Assembly (NCBI GenBank): GCA_023055355.1
Contig: JALJCS010000015.1
Span: 15,668,501-15,732,500 of the forward strand
Reading direction: 5' to 3'
DNA: 64,000 nucleotides
Source: Agelaius tricolor
Lineage: Eukaryota; Chordata; Aves; Passeriformes; Icteridae
Below, in pieces: positions 12,980 to 24,400 of the stretch (within the stretch, counting starts at the first letter, position 1; each line of letters begins with the position of its first letter). The position numbers and the translations under genes are program-made. A model generated the notes under the pieces. The model was not told the DNA's origin. It ran no database searches and worked only from the letters and a program-made list of their open reading frames with translations.

Positions 12980-13086
12980 GTTTTGAAACTGCCAAGTCCC
13001 TGGCCCTGCATGGGGCGTGCGTCATCCTGGCCTGCAGGAGCCCGGCGCGAGGCGACGCAGCCGTGCAGCGCATCCTGGAGGAATGG
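12980..13086 (+). CDS. WWOX: WWOX exon 5 (internal coding exon, SDR domain segment)
   Basis: This is one internal exon of the WW-domain oxidoreductase, a tumour suppressor and NADP-dependent short-chain dehydrogenase-like protein of about 414 residues. The acceptor is TAG at 12977-12979 and the donor is GTGAGT from 13087. The exon opens with GT, completing a Gly codon split with exon 4, then reads 35 codons from [12 protein letters not shown] through VILACRS to RILEEW. Human exon 5 is also 107 bp in the same phase and, as I recall, covers about residues 138-172, directly after the TGxxxGIG nucleotide-binding motif. The stretch therefore forms the Rossmann helix after the glycine loop and the next beta strand, ending in ACR, where SDR enzymes select the cofactor. 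Differences from remembered vertebrate WWOX cluster after ACR: Ser-Pro replaces Asn-Met, and Gly-Asp-Ala follows. The end is very CpG-rich. The catalytic Tyr and the WW domains lie on other exons outside the window. Confidence 0.95.
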
Positions 13087-13092
13087 GTGAGT
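13087..13092 (+). promoter_or_regulatory. WWOX: 5' splice site of WWOX exon 5
   Basis: The exon ends in TGG and is followed by GTGAGT, a near-consensus donor. It falls where the similarity to WWOX stops after the Trp of RILEEW. Confidence 0.9.
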
Positions 13093-13254
13093 GCACGCCA
13101 GGGTGGCATCCTCTGGGCACTGCCACAGTCATGGGCACATGCCACAATCAGCAAAAGGTCATTTGTCTCGTTGGGTAATGCCCTGCTCAGCCACTGGTGC
13201 AGGGGTGATAGAGGTTTTTCATTCCTTGTGAGTGTGTTGGACTGCAAGGTTTGA
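13093..13254 (+). other. WWOX: In-frame read-through of exon 5 into intron 5
   Basis: The WWOX reading frame stays open for 55 codons beyond the donor before a TGA at 13252-13254. If the intron were retained, or the transcript ended in the intron, a truncated protein with 55 novel residues would result. Nothing in the residues suggests a selected function. Confidence 0.35.
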
Positions 13255-13669
13255 CGTGCTGTTATCCATCTTGTTTGTGGATGCTTTGTAAGGGAAAGAA
13301 ATGTTTGGAAGAACCACTGAGGCTTGGTTCATAGGAAAGGACATTGCAGAACCCAAGTGAATGCCGACCCAAAGGAGGATGGACACAGGCACTGTTTCGC
13401 CCATAATTTTTCTATAGTGAGAGATTTCAGAGGGTCACTTTTGTACTTTTCAAACACAAGAATGTTTCTCCTTCTCTGAGTTCACCAGGCTCTGCAGCCC
13501 TGCTGCCAGGCTGTCGCAGTGGTTTTTTCCTTCTACCTTCTTCCCACTTTCTTTCATTTTTCTCCCATTTTTGTCACACAAACCAGCTTTTCAGTCCCAT
13601 CTATTGCCTTGTTGCTCTTTGTTTCCTTTCCCTGATCCCCAGTTTTTTAAATGATCTTCTAAGGCCTTA

Positions 13670-13816
13670 AATAAAATATATTCAGCTGTCCTAATTTATT
13701 CCTCCCACAATCATTTATTTGCTAGCAAGGATTGCAGGCTACTTTTGTTTGAGCTTGCTGGGACTGCTGACTTCCATGAGAGAATGTGGTGACATCTCTA
13801 CACTTAAATGAATAAA
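13670..13816 (+). promoter_or_regulatory. Two AATAAA hexamers in early intron 5
   Basis: AATAAA occurs at 13670-13675 and 13811-13816, about 0.6-0.7 kb after the exon 5 donor. The exon 5 frame itself runs on into the intron to a TGA at 13252-13254. Together these would allow an intronically polyadenylated short transcript. AT-rich introns contain many chance AATAAA hexamers, so this is only a candidate. Confidence 0.2.
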
Positions 13817-15943
13817 AGACCAATGGATCAGATTCTTGGATTTTTATTTCTTGCCAGCTAAAATTAGTGATGAATGTTTTGCTTTTATTTCCTGAGCTCT
13901 CAAAGTATTTCAGCTGCTGCTAGATGACATGGGAGAGCACTGAGTAGTATTAATATTTACACATAAGTGGTCTAAAGATAATTATAATATTAATGCAAAA
14001 CAAATGGTGCTTATTTACATGTATTTCCAGATGAGTGATGCTTTCAATACTGCTAATTTTTGTAACCACAAGTTTCATGAAGAATCAATTTCTGGATTTA
14101 GGCCTTTTTCTCTTGCCCAGATCATATGAATGATTTACAGTAAAGGGTTGGTTGGGAAAAACATCTTCCTTACTGCTTTCATTCCATTAAAACGCTCTTA
14201 TTTTTAAAATTTAAAAAAAAATAATTTTGTTAAATTAAAAAAAAATATTTAAATAGCATAGAATTCCAAGAGAATTCCAACAGAGGCTAGCATAGTGTCT
14301 GTTATCTTTCAATAGAACTGGATTTGGTGATATTCTGTTTGAATTTGATGGTTGCAGGCCAGCTAAATATGGCTGTTTATATGGGTGTTATCTAACTAAA
14401 ATTAGGCAGTGGTGAACATCTTTTATTTGAAAAATATCCCATTACCCTCTTAATCCTAACCATATCTCTGACCACTTTGAAGACAATGGGAGTTCAGAAT
14501 ACTTGTCTTAAATACCTGTATTATCTCACCCAAAGTTAATGAGTTGTTAATTGAATGAAGAACATTGAAGGTCAAATTACTTCAGAAACACTGCATTTAT
14601 TTACTAATAGTTTTCAAATTCTAATTGTTCAGAAAAAGAGTCTCATCTGTAAACTGGTAGCTGGAAAACCTTCAATGCATCTTTGTAATGGCTTTGTTGT
14701 TGTTTATTGAGAGGGACTAATTAACTTTGATTATTGCACTAATATTATGGCACTTTGACAGTCCCTCAGATTTATGACTCTGGGAAAATAAACAAATGAA
14801 ATGCAGGTGCTGGAGCAGAAAGAATAAGTTATTACTGAACTTTAATTACTTGGAGTGTGTAACCAGGAGAGAATTAGTTGATGAATTACAAGATGCTTAA
14901 AATTTACATCAAATTGTGAGCAGTCTTGAGGAAAACAAACACAAAATCCAGCCCCAAAATCAGCTACTAAAAACAAAGAGACAAAGATTAATTTGACTGA
15001 TTTGCTTCTAATATTAAAATATGAATGTCAAATATTAATTTTTAGCTTATAGGTGTAACTACAGGAAGTCGTTAATTGAAAATCCTTTCCTAAAAATGAA
15101 AGAGTTTAAAAAAATACCAACAACCTCTGCATCTGATTGGGATGAGTTCTCAATATGTAGCTGCAACTGTTCTGCTAGAAAGAGCTTCAAAGCATGAACA
15201 GAATTTTGTCTCCTCTGTTCCTGGGGAAAGCAAAATTATTGCAAGGAAGCTGATTTACTTTTCAGTTTGGAATCAATTTAAAGAAAAATACAGCTGGTTA
15301 GGTTGCAGCCTCACCAAGCCTCATGCTCATGGTCCTCAGGTAGGATTTTCAGTAGCAATAGTGCTACCCATTTGTTTTATGTTTTCTTGTAAATCTTTGA
15401 GATTGAATCTCTGAGCTGCACTATTAAATACAATGTTCCTCCAGTAATTTGAGGGTTAGAAATCTGATAAATGTGTTCCTACTCTTCAACTGAGTAGGAA
15501 ACCAAACCTCTTTTCATTTGCATGAAATATGCTCTTATAACAAAAAAACCCCAAACTGTTGGAAATGGAGTTCTAGTGTGTTTACCTGTCCTAAGTGTGG
15601 AATTTTACTGTAAGTTGTTGTAATATAATTGGTATTTCTATAAAAACATGTATATTACCAAAAGCAGTGTGTACCCTGACTTTTCTGTGGGGCAGTATCC
15701 TTTGTTAACCAAGGTTTAGATGTTGGACACAGAAAATTTCTTTTTCCATTCTTTGTAGATACAAAAGAGTTCCACATACTTTGCAAGAAGAGAAAATGAT
15801 TAAAAGTGTGTAACAAAACAACTTGTTATTTCAAATTTTGATACAATTACCTAATTGATGGGCTGTATTAAATAGAGCCTGGAATATATATATGGAAAAA
15901 ACTGTAATTTTTAAAACCCCAACCACCACCTCTGCCAAGCCAC

Positions 15944-15966
15944 AACAAAAACAAACAAACAAACAA
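15944..15966. repeat. (CAAA)n simple repeat
   Basis: A short, slightly interrupted CAAA microsatellite inside a longer A/C-rich stretch. Confidence 0.8.
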
Positions 15967-18422
15967 CCCAAATCAAACCCAGTGTAAAGCAGCATTTAAA
16001 AATAAAGTACAGTGTGCATAAAATAACAGTAGTAAGGAAAACCACCCAGCTGGGTCCCCTAGTGAGTCTGTTTGTGACAATGCCACAGACTGAGTGTCTG
16101 CAGAAACACCTCTCTGCTCTGGGCCTGCTGTACTTTGAAATCAGTTGTTGGGCAAAAAATGCAGTTTCAGTTTGCTTGTGGTGAAAGCTGAAAATCAAGT
16201 TTATAAAGACAAAATGGGATGGCTAAATGGCTTGGGAAAATCCAATTGTTAAGATTTAGAGAAGAAAAGCAGGAATAATTGGAGAAAATAAGATTTTTTT
16301 TTTTCAGATTAGCTGCCATTATGTTTAAAAAGCAAATGAAAACTGATCTTAACTGGCTGTTGTAGACAAATCTAGAGAACTTTGTTTGTAACAATTTATG
16401 CCTGAAGAGCTGTTTTGTAGGGAATTTGAGCCATTTGAGTGGGGATTACCCATATAAACTTGCTAATTACTTTGGTTAAGTGACATTTGTTTGCAACCTG
16501 AAGTATTCCAGTTATTTTCTTTCTAAACTACAGCAGAATTTTGCTAATATTGCAAATCAAGGGTAATTGCCTTGTGTAAAGCATTGTGACAAGTTTTAAT
16601 GTGATTGGGCTGGCTGGTCTATCAAATATAATTTTTATGGAGGGGTATGGTTGATTATATTGGTGCAATCTAATGTTTATACACATGCATTTATATAGAC
16701 AGAAAAAGGAAGAGAAAGTGTGTAAAGGCAGCAGATAAAAAGAGAGATCAGTATAGCTTTCCATTTGATATCTGGAAAATGAGTGTTCATGCACGTTGAC
16801 GTTCAATATCAATTTAAAACTGTTTGATAATTTCTTGCTCGGAAAAGAGGAAATTAGAATTCTAGAGTTATGATTCATTTTAATCAGAAAGAAATTGTCA
16901 AACATAAATCTCTCCTTGAGTAGTGAAAAGGCCTGAAAGCAGCCAAGAAAAATATCAATACTTTGCAAAGGAGGAATGATTGTTCCAATTCGTAGCTTAA
17001 TTGACTTGGAGGCTTAATGAAAAACACTACAGTGCTGTTTGTATGCATAGTTGCCCTGACAAACATGGAAATCTATGCTCCAGGAAGAGAGGCTAGGTAA
17101 TTTATTTTACATTATTATTGATATAATTTTCTAATTGAGTATGAGCAGAATGTTTGGATAAGAGTGCGTAGCTCCAGATGTTAGTGGTATTCTCAAGAAA
17201 ATACTTAATAATATGAATGAATAAAATATTTCATAAATCACAGCTTTTCTTGCCAAGAAGCTCTCATTTATTTATTCCTGTCAAATAGTCTTTGAAGTAC
17301 ATATTAAAAGATAAATTGTAAGTTTAATATTTCATAAAAAGTATTATGTTTCTTTGGTAATTTTTCCTCAGTGTTAAACCTACAGCTACATTAAAGATTA
17401 GATTAAACTGTAAAAAGAACATTTGACTTTGCTTTTTAAGTAGAGACTCACAAGGTAGAGATGTGACAAGAGAAGAGAGAAAAGCTGTGAAGAAAACCAA
17501 CCAAACAAACATGACTCCTTGCTGTATTCCTTTCCCCTGAAGTATTCTTCACTGAAGGAGTGATTTATATTCTTGCTGATTAAGTAACTGAATGAAATTA
17601 AAACCTGATAAGTGAGTCTTTGTATTCCAGTTGTGATCCTGTCAAGTGCAGAAAGACAAGAAGCAAACTGGGCACATTTACCAGTCCATGGGCACAGTTT
17701 CCATGTGGTCACTGTGTGTGTTTCCCCCTCGAGGAAGGAGCTCTGTTTTCCCATAAAGGGTTTGCTCTCCACTGCTGTCCTTGGTTTAGAATTGTTTGCA
17801 AACCTCCTCGTGGTTAGTGGCAGGTTTTCATTTATGGGAAAAGCTGGAGCCTGCCTAGGAGATGGCTTTGGAGATGTAGTAAATACAGACTGAAATCAGT
17901 CTGTTAATACAGAATCAAAGGGTTCCAAAGTGGTGCTAAATAAAAGCTCTTAAAAATAATCCTCAAAATAGGAAATATTTCAGAATTTCCTACAAGTAAA
18001 GCACATGAATTTCTGTGAGAATATTGCTTCCAAATATTCTGTTATTATTTTGTGATAAAGAATTGTCTTGTTTCAAAGCAGGATATCCTTAACTATGTAT
18101 TGCTGGCTCACATGCCATCACAGTGTAATATACACTTAGAAAGGCCTGCAATATGTAGACATATTTCATTTTCCAGTGCTTGAGCAGTGCCCATGCTTAA
18201 GAATCATGTTCAAGGGAGTTATCCAAACCTTGCTGTGGGGAAAAGGCCTTGCAGGAAGGGGCAGTATCTTGTATTAAATGAACTGGTAATGCAATAAAAA
18301 AAATCTGCATCAACTTGTCTTGCTTGTAGCTGTGGACACTCCAACTAAAGAATTATTCCTCTGCTGAGTATAAAGCCTTTTTTAATTCTTCAGGATGTGA
18401 TCCAGATTTTTCTGAAACGAAA

Positions 18423-18460
18423 ACTAATTAATTAACTAATTAATTTTAGTTAACTAATTG
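18423..18460. promoter_or_regulatory. Dense TAATTA cluster
   Basis: Three TAATTA cores (18425, 18429, 18437) and one TAATTG (18455) fall within 36 bp. TAATTA is the core site of many homeodomain proteins. The same text can be read as a decayed TTAA-type simple repeat, so function is only inferred. Confidence 0.3.
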
Positions 18461-19131
18461 GAGTGCAATCAGACTGTATGTTACTCATGGAGAATTGACA
18501 GTATGAACATTACCCAGTTCTGTTGCTGGCAACAGCTCATTGGGACCAGTATGAATGTATGACCAGATTTTGGCCATAATGTTTAAGAATTCAGTAAGTT
18601 TCTGTGAGTAATCTGCTCAGTTGAGAAACCTTAAGAGAGTGGTGTGTGCTGCAAAGCTATTTTCCAAATACAGATGCTTAAAAATCCCCCCACATGAAGT
18701 TAAAAACATGGAATAATACAATCAACATTTACATGGATGGATTGTTGAGATAGTGTTTTTTTTTGCACACCATAAACATATGGCATGAATTTGATTTCAT
18801 TACAGATGCTGAGAAAAGGGAAAGGCAAATATTTATATTACATTCATGTTTTACAGTAAAAACACTGTTCATTTTGTTTATACAGTTCCACTGTTACAGT
18901 TTTTATGGTTAGTAATGAAACTGCTGTAAAACAGAGTCTGAATTATATAGCAGATGTGTTAAGCCCCTAACTTTCAGGGTTGGGCATCCTCCTGAATACT
19001 GATAGCAGTTACTTGCAGAGTTGATGTACTGGCTGCAGCTGAGCTGTTTCACACTTAGATTTTCATCTGCAGTTAGCTCTGCACTGGTGCTGTATGGATG
19101 CATACAACAGATAGGGTTTGATTATTTATCA

Positions 19132-19974
19132 TGATGGATCAAACAGCCCAGCCCTCCCAGGGTGCCCTGCCTGCTCTGCTGCAGGGACAGGGTTTGTTCC
19201 ACTGGGCCCTGCTGCCTTTAACAGCTTCCAACCCCCAAACCTGAGATAGCCCTTAGGCCTTGACCCTTGCCCAAATCCAGGAGTATGGGTTTCTCTGGGT
19301 CTGCATTGAAGGCACTTGTGGTGGTAGTTCATGTTCACACTCAGGTGTTTATTATTTCTTATCAGTGAAACAGTCTCACAACCATGAGTTCTGCAGCTTT
19401 TCCTTAGAAGGCACAAAATGGCCACAATCTCTTGTTACAAGGTCTTTTAAGACTAAACTATCCAATTAAGAACTGACACCTGGATTATTTTCCCTTTTAA
19501 CCCAATAACTGATCCCAAAGAGGCTGCAATGGGGACTTTTCTGCCCAATTACAAAATGCCACCCAAACCCATGGAGAAGAAGAAGAAGCATGAAGGAGAA
19601 ACCCAGGATGACACCCTGTGCCCTCCATCTTGCTGCCATCCACAACGCACTAAAAATCCCAAAACCTCAATTTCTCACCAAGTGATACACCTACACTTCT
19701 CTCTACAATCTGTTTCACACTTTTGTGGATTCCAGTCTATCTTGAAGTTTAGGAAACTTTCTCCATGAATGAGGGTCAAAGTCAGTGCTCCCGTGGGGGT
19801 CTGGGCACCCCAGAGCAGACAGAGAAATATTCCCAGTGCCCTGGGTTTCTACACAGGAGCAAACCCTAAATCTGTTTGCACCCCAAAGCACCCAGGTGGG
19901 TCTGAGTTCATAACTGTACACAGCTGATAGGAACTGAGCACCCCCAGAGCTATCAGGTTGCAGGGTTTTTAACA
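19132..19974 (-). mobile_element. Solo LTR-like block of an avian endogenous retrovirus
   Basis: This block of about 0.84 kb has a texture unlike the surrounding intron and matches my memory of LTR sequence common in songbird introns. On the minus strand it would start TGTTAAAA near 19974 and end in CATCA near 19132, giving the TG...CA termini of an LTR. A polyadenylation hexamer AATAAA lies at 19348-19353, also on the minus strand, which supports that orientation. No gag, pol or env coding sequence adjoins it, so it would be a solo LTR. I could not find a clean target-site duplication, so the boundaries are approximate. Confidence 0.5.
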
Positions 19975-20329
19975 TAGTAAGACAATTTGCTGTGGTTTCC
20001 TCCAGTAAAGATAAAAGTTGTCTTTTGAGTTGGCTTAATTACTTCTACTCTCATAATTCTCTTCGCATTCCAATATCTGTTACACGTGTATTAAAAAAAA
20101 AAAAAATCTAAAACGTAATTTTAAAAGAAGTCACAGTATTTTACTATTCCTTAATTTTTTCCTCCAGTCAGCAGAATTTTATACATAGAAATGTTGAAGT
20201 GATCTTTTTGGTAATTTGTTTCTTCAGCACAGCCCTGCTGTTCTTAATCTGGAAATGTGAGTCACAAAATCCCTACCATGCCTAAAGCTTTATAATAATA
20301 CTACTTAAATGCAGTTTGAGCTTTTTAAC

Positions 20330-20347
20330 AAAAAAAAAAAAAAAAAA
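20330..20347. repeat. A18 homopolymer
   Basis: An uninterrupted run of 18 A on the + strand. No retrocopy is recognisable immediately upstream. Confidence 0.85.
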
Positions 20348-21173
20348 GTAAGATTTTCCCCCTCCCCCCCAGACAGTAACAGACCTCAGGATAACCCCTT
20401 TAAAAACTGCACTTTATGCTTGGTCTTCAGTTAGAAGTCACTAGGAGACACTGTGTGCTCAAATATATCACCAACCTGTCTGGGGATGTCTGTCTTCATA
20501 AAAAAGTAGACTTTTTACATTGACTTGAGTGTAGCTTATAGGATGCAAAGTTTGGGTTTTCTCTGATAATTTATACATTTAGCGTAACTTGGGTTTGGTC
20601 TTTTCCTGAACCTTTCTCTCTCAGAATGTGTTTTATAAAACTCTTTAATGTTGCTGACATTGACATTGAAAACTTATTTACTGTAGTACAGATAGATGTG
20701 TTCTTACATTGAGTGAGTTCTGTTGTCACTGGATTTTTAGCTGTCAGTTCTGAAAGAGGAGGAATTAAAGTGTCTGGATATACATATATATAATTTAAAC
20801 CATCTTCACAATTAATCTGATTGTAACATAAGCTTGTAATATATTCCATTAATAAAGAAGACAAGCTTAGCTTATGGTAAATACAGTACTAAGTGTTTAT
20901 AGTGCATTTCATATTTTACATGATTCCCTTTATAATTCTGCTTATCTTTTCACTCTAATTCCCTAAAGAATGTATAAAAGAACCCCTAAAGAGAGTAATT
21001 ACTGCTCTATTCCTTAACCAAGGCTCCTCTTGCAAAAAGAAATCTGAGCAGCTTTTTAAAGAAGGCAGTTTTAAATAAAAATGCAAATAAGCTGCTTTGT
21101 AACCACATTAATTACCCACCTAGCCTCTTATTACCGTGTTTGTATTGTTTGCAAACACTATTTACAGTGGTGT

Positions 21174-21405
21174 GGAAATTACCATTCCTGGCTGGCGGAG
21201 CTGTGCTGGTGGGCTGTGCTTTGGACCCAATTAGAGTGAGCCCTGTCTGCAATGGGCTCGGGGGAGCAGGCATAGCCTTGCACTGTCAGAGCAGGCATGG
21301 CTGGGCTGCCCAGCACTGCCTGGTAATTATGGCCCTGCTCTGCCTCTGCCTGCCATTCCCTGCATGCTAAACCTGCCTCACTCGTGATTTAACGCGCACT
21401 CTGAT
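21174..21405. other. GC-rich patch
   Basis: A sharply bounded GC-rich segment in AT-rich intron, with several GCTGTGCTGG- and GGGCTG-like strings and a few CpGs, notably in TTTAACGCGCAC near 21390. A 76-codon plus-strand frame crosses it but ends without domain similarity. It could be a small regulatory element or a decayed repeat. Confidence 0.35.
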
Positions 21406-24400
21406 CATTGCTTTTTTGTGGAAGTCGTGGTAAAATCTGGTGGGTGCTTTTTGTCGCCAGATGCGTTCTTTGCTTTAATTTTATAAGAAGTAAACAAAGG
21501 ACTCATGGTTTTGTGTTCAGGATGTTACACATTTCCATTAATCACATTTTCACATGAATCCCTCAGCTTTATTAGTTCATTTCATCAGCAGAAGTGAACA
21601 GGGTGGGCTGTTGGTACTGCAGGCAGTGTTAGTGGGCAATGATTGTAGCTCTTCCAACACATTGAAGAAACAGAATGCTTCATAGCAAAACACACTCTTA
21701 CTTGTCAAGTGCAGTGCACACTTGTTGCTAACCTGGTGTGTGTTGTGTTCTTGTCTTGATTTTCTCTGTCATGATTCTAAAATGGGCCTTTACCCTAAAA
21801 ATTGCCCGGAAATTAAAACAAAACCAAAGGGGGGACTCAGCATTTGTGGTTTTAGACTTAAAAATGTTTTTAGATCCCAAAGAATTTGTTTTGGTGAGTC
21901 ATAGAGCCTGCAATGTGCAGAATCAGTTCTTTAAGATTTATTTTCTTAAGCTTGTAGCAGTCTATCAATATGGTTAATGAATCTTCTGAAGTACAGAAAT
22001 ATATTTTGGTTGAGCTCAGCGTGGGGAAGAAAAATTCCTGCTTGTGAATCTGCAGTGCTGTGACAGGGTGAGAAGGTTTAAAAGAATCTTGATGATAAAC
22101 CTAAAAATCTTAAGGTCTTACTGTGACACTTAATGTAGTAGAGCAGGAAAACAGTAACTCCAGGATGGTGTAGTACAACTGCAGAATTGTTATGCATTAA
22201 AAAGAAGGAAAAAAAGAATAAAAAGTGGTTGCAGGATCACTCGCAGTTTTAACAGTGACAAGGGACTAATGTGAGGGTATCAAAAGAAGCACTGACTTGT
22301 TTCATGATCCACAACAGCTTATAAAACTGAAGATAATTATCAGGCTTATATGACTACAGAGCAGCATAAGTGACATAAAACAAGCATAGCTGGAGCTCAA
22401 CAGGAATGCAGGAGGTGTCTTGAAAACAGACTTGCTGAGTGAAGTGCTTAAAAAGTGCTAATAATTTATGTGATTGTCAATTATATTTGTAAACCTTTTA
22501 TTACTATAAAGCCAAAGCATCATACTTGTTTAATTTACTGTCCTTTCTAATTTCTCCCCATCCTTTAATTCCCTTTTATCTTAATAATCACCTTTGGAGG
22601 CGGTGTGCTAAACTTGTTCTTTCCCCTATATCATTGGGGGTCACTGAGACAGAGTATTAACTTCAACAAAAAAATTTACTTATTGAATAAAAGGATGGGA
22701 TTAATGCAGCAAAATGAGTATTTGGGATAGGCTTTTCTTACTTTGTTTTTACTAGAGCCAGGCAAAATAGGCTTTGAACCAACTTTGCAGTCAGTGGGCA
22801 CAACTGAAGGGACTTCAGGCTCTTAGACATCAGAGAACCCTTGAGAGTAGGTGGGAAAGAATGTACAAAACCCAGTTCAGGGAAAGTTTCAGTCTGCACT
22901 TGTGTTCTGCTCTGGGTGCTGAGGTGTTCTCAGGAGCTGTTACTCTGCTGTTTAGAAGGAGCTGCACACTGCCTGCAGCTGCAGAACAGGACATCAGGAG
23001 ATCTGGAGTGGTGGTGACCTTCTCTGTGACATCGATGCCTTGTGTGGTCAGGGAGATTTAATGTTTTCCTCAGCTATACCAGCTTATAAATTTTAGGAAC
23101 TGTTCAATAATATAGTCATGTTTAACATGTTATGGCTGCAAACAAAGACATGAGTGTATGTACTCATTTCTAATTAATTTGTGCAATTATGTTTTATAAT
23201 CTAGGTGTTTGCAAAGCAGAACATAGTACACCCCATTTACTGTCTGCTGTAGCTAATAAAAAATAATAGAATGAAATAAATCTTGAAACTAACTTTAATT
23301 GTAAGTATAGATTAGTTGTAAATTGTATCTTTGTTATGTTTATTTTTAATTCTGCAGTGTTGCAGGTTTGTAGAGCATCCCAATTAGTGTAGTTATTCAC
23401 AGTAATGATGAGTTAATTGCTGTAAATGCTGAATGTTATTTCAGTGACAATTTAAATACAGTACTGAGATACTTCTTAAAAATGTAGGACTGGAAATAAA
23501 GGGAAAAAGGAAATGGTGGCAATAATGAGACTGGTTAATTTTATAAAGATTTTTTCAGCATTCAAAGTGATAAACTAGATAAGATGATTAAAAATACGTG
23601 AAGAAGAAAGAAATGTAACATTTAAGAATAAAATCTTGCCATCTCAGCTAATACCATTATAAATATAAACACAAACAAAGTAAACCTGTGTATTTCACCA
23701 TGCACTTAAGTATTAATCAAGAACATTTGACTGAGCTCATCTGAAATGGATTTCTGTTCTTGCAGTGCTGTTTGTGTTTTCCTGCCAAAGCCTCTCTGGC
23801 TTCCAGCTGATCTGGTGCAGGCTGGGAGCCCTCCCTGGCCGTGGTGCTGCTCTGCTGTCGGTGTCAGGTGAATTCTGTGAATGCTTAAAGAGTAGAAAGT
23901 GCCTCTGGCTTAAGAGAGGAGTGTTTTCCCTTCTGATGAGCTGTAGTGAATCCTCCCTCTTGGAAAGCTGTGGAGTGTACCTGTGAGAAAGGAGCTGGTC
24001 CTTGTGTTTCCTTGAGCATGCATGCTATAAGAGATATTAATACCTTCCTTCAGCAGTGTCCCACTTAGAGGAACTTTGAAATGAAATATTTCATTCTGTC
24101 CTGGTTAAATTAACCTTACATTTTCCTCTGAAATGGCATGACTACCTAGAGAAAATTTGAGGTGTACTATGTACTTTCACACTGCAGGGGGGAAAATGGT
24201 ATCCAGGGTAGTATTTATGCATTAAATATTTATTTTTCAGTTCAGGATTGGTTGAGTGCAGATTTGGTAATGGAAACTGGTGCCATGTACTTCTCTGTTT
24301 GATGACCTTCTTAAATAATGAGAGAAGTATTAAAACTCCTTGAGATATTGTGGCATAAGTGACAAGTTGGATTTTTACATGCAAAAGACTTTATAAAGCA

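Larger units (their letters stand above)
13255..18422. other. Proximal intron 5, no gene recognised
   Basis: This is AT-rich intron. A nearly pure A/T stretch lies at 14198-14256, and the longest open frame is a 146-codon minus-strand frame at 16528-16968 with ordinary AT-driven composition and no domain. Around 14680-14880 there is a complex AT-rich block with a TAATTA core at 14718-14723. No RNA gene is recognisable. Confidence 0.55.

Noticed and set aside
12924..13247. 107-codon minus-strand frame over WWOX exon 5
   Set aside because: It is the antisense shadow of the exon and its GC-rich flanks; the + strand has matching splice sites and WWOX similarity.
16528..16968. 146-codon minus-strand open frame
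   Set aside because: No domain, no splice or promoter context, and residues reflect AT-rich sequence. Treated as a chance frame.
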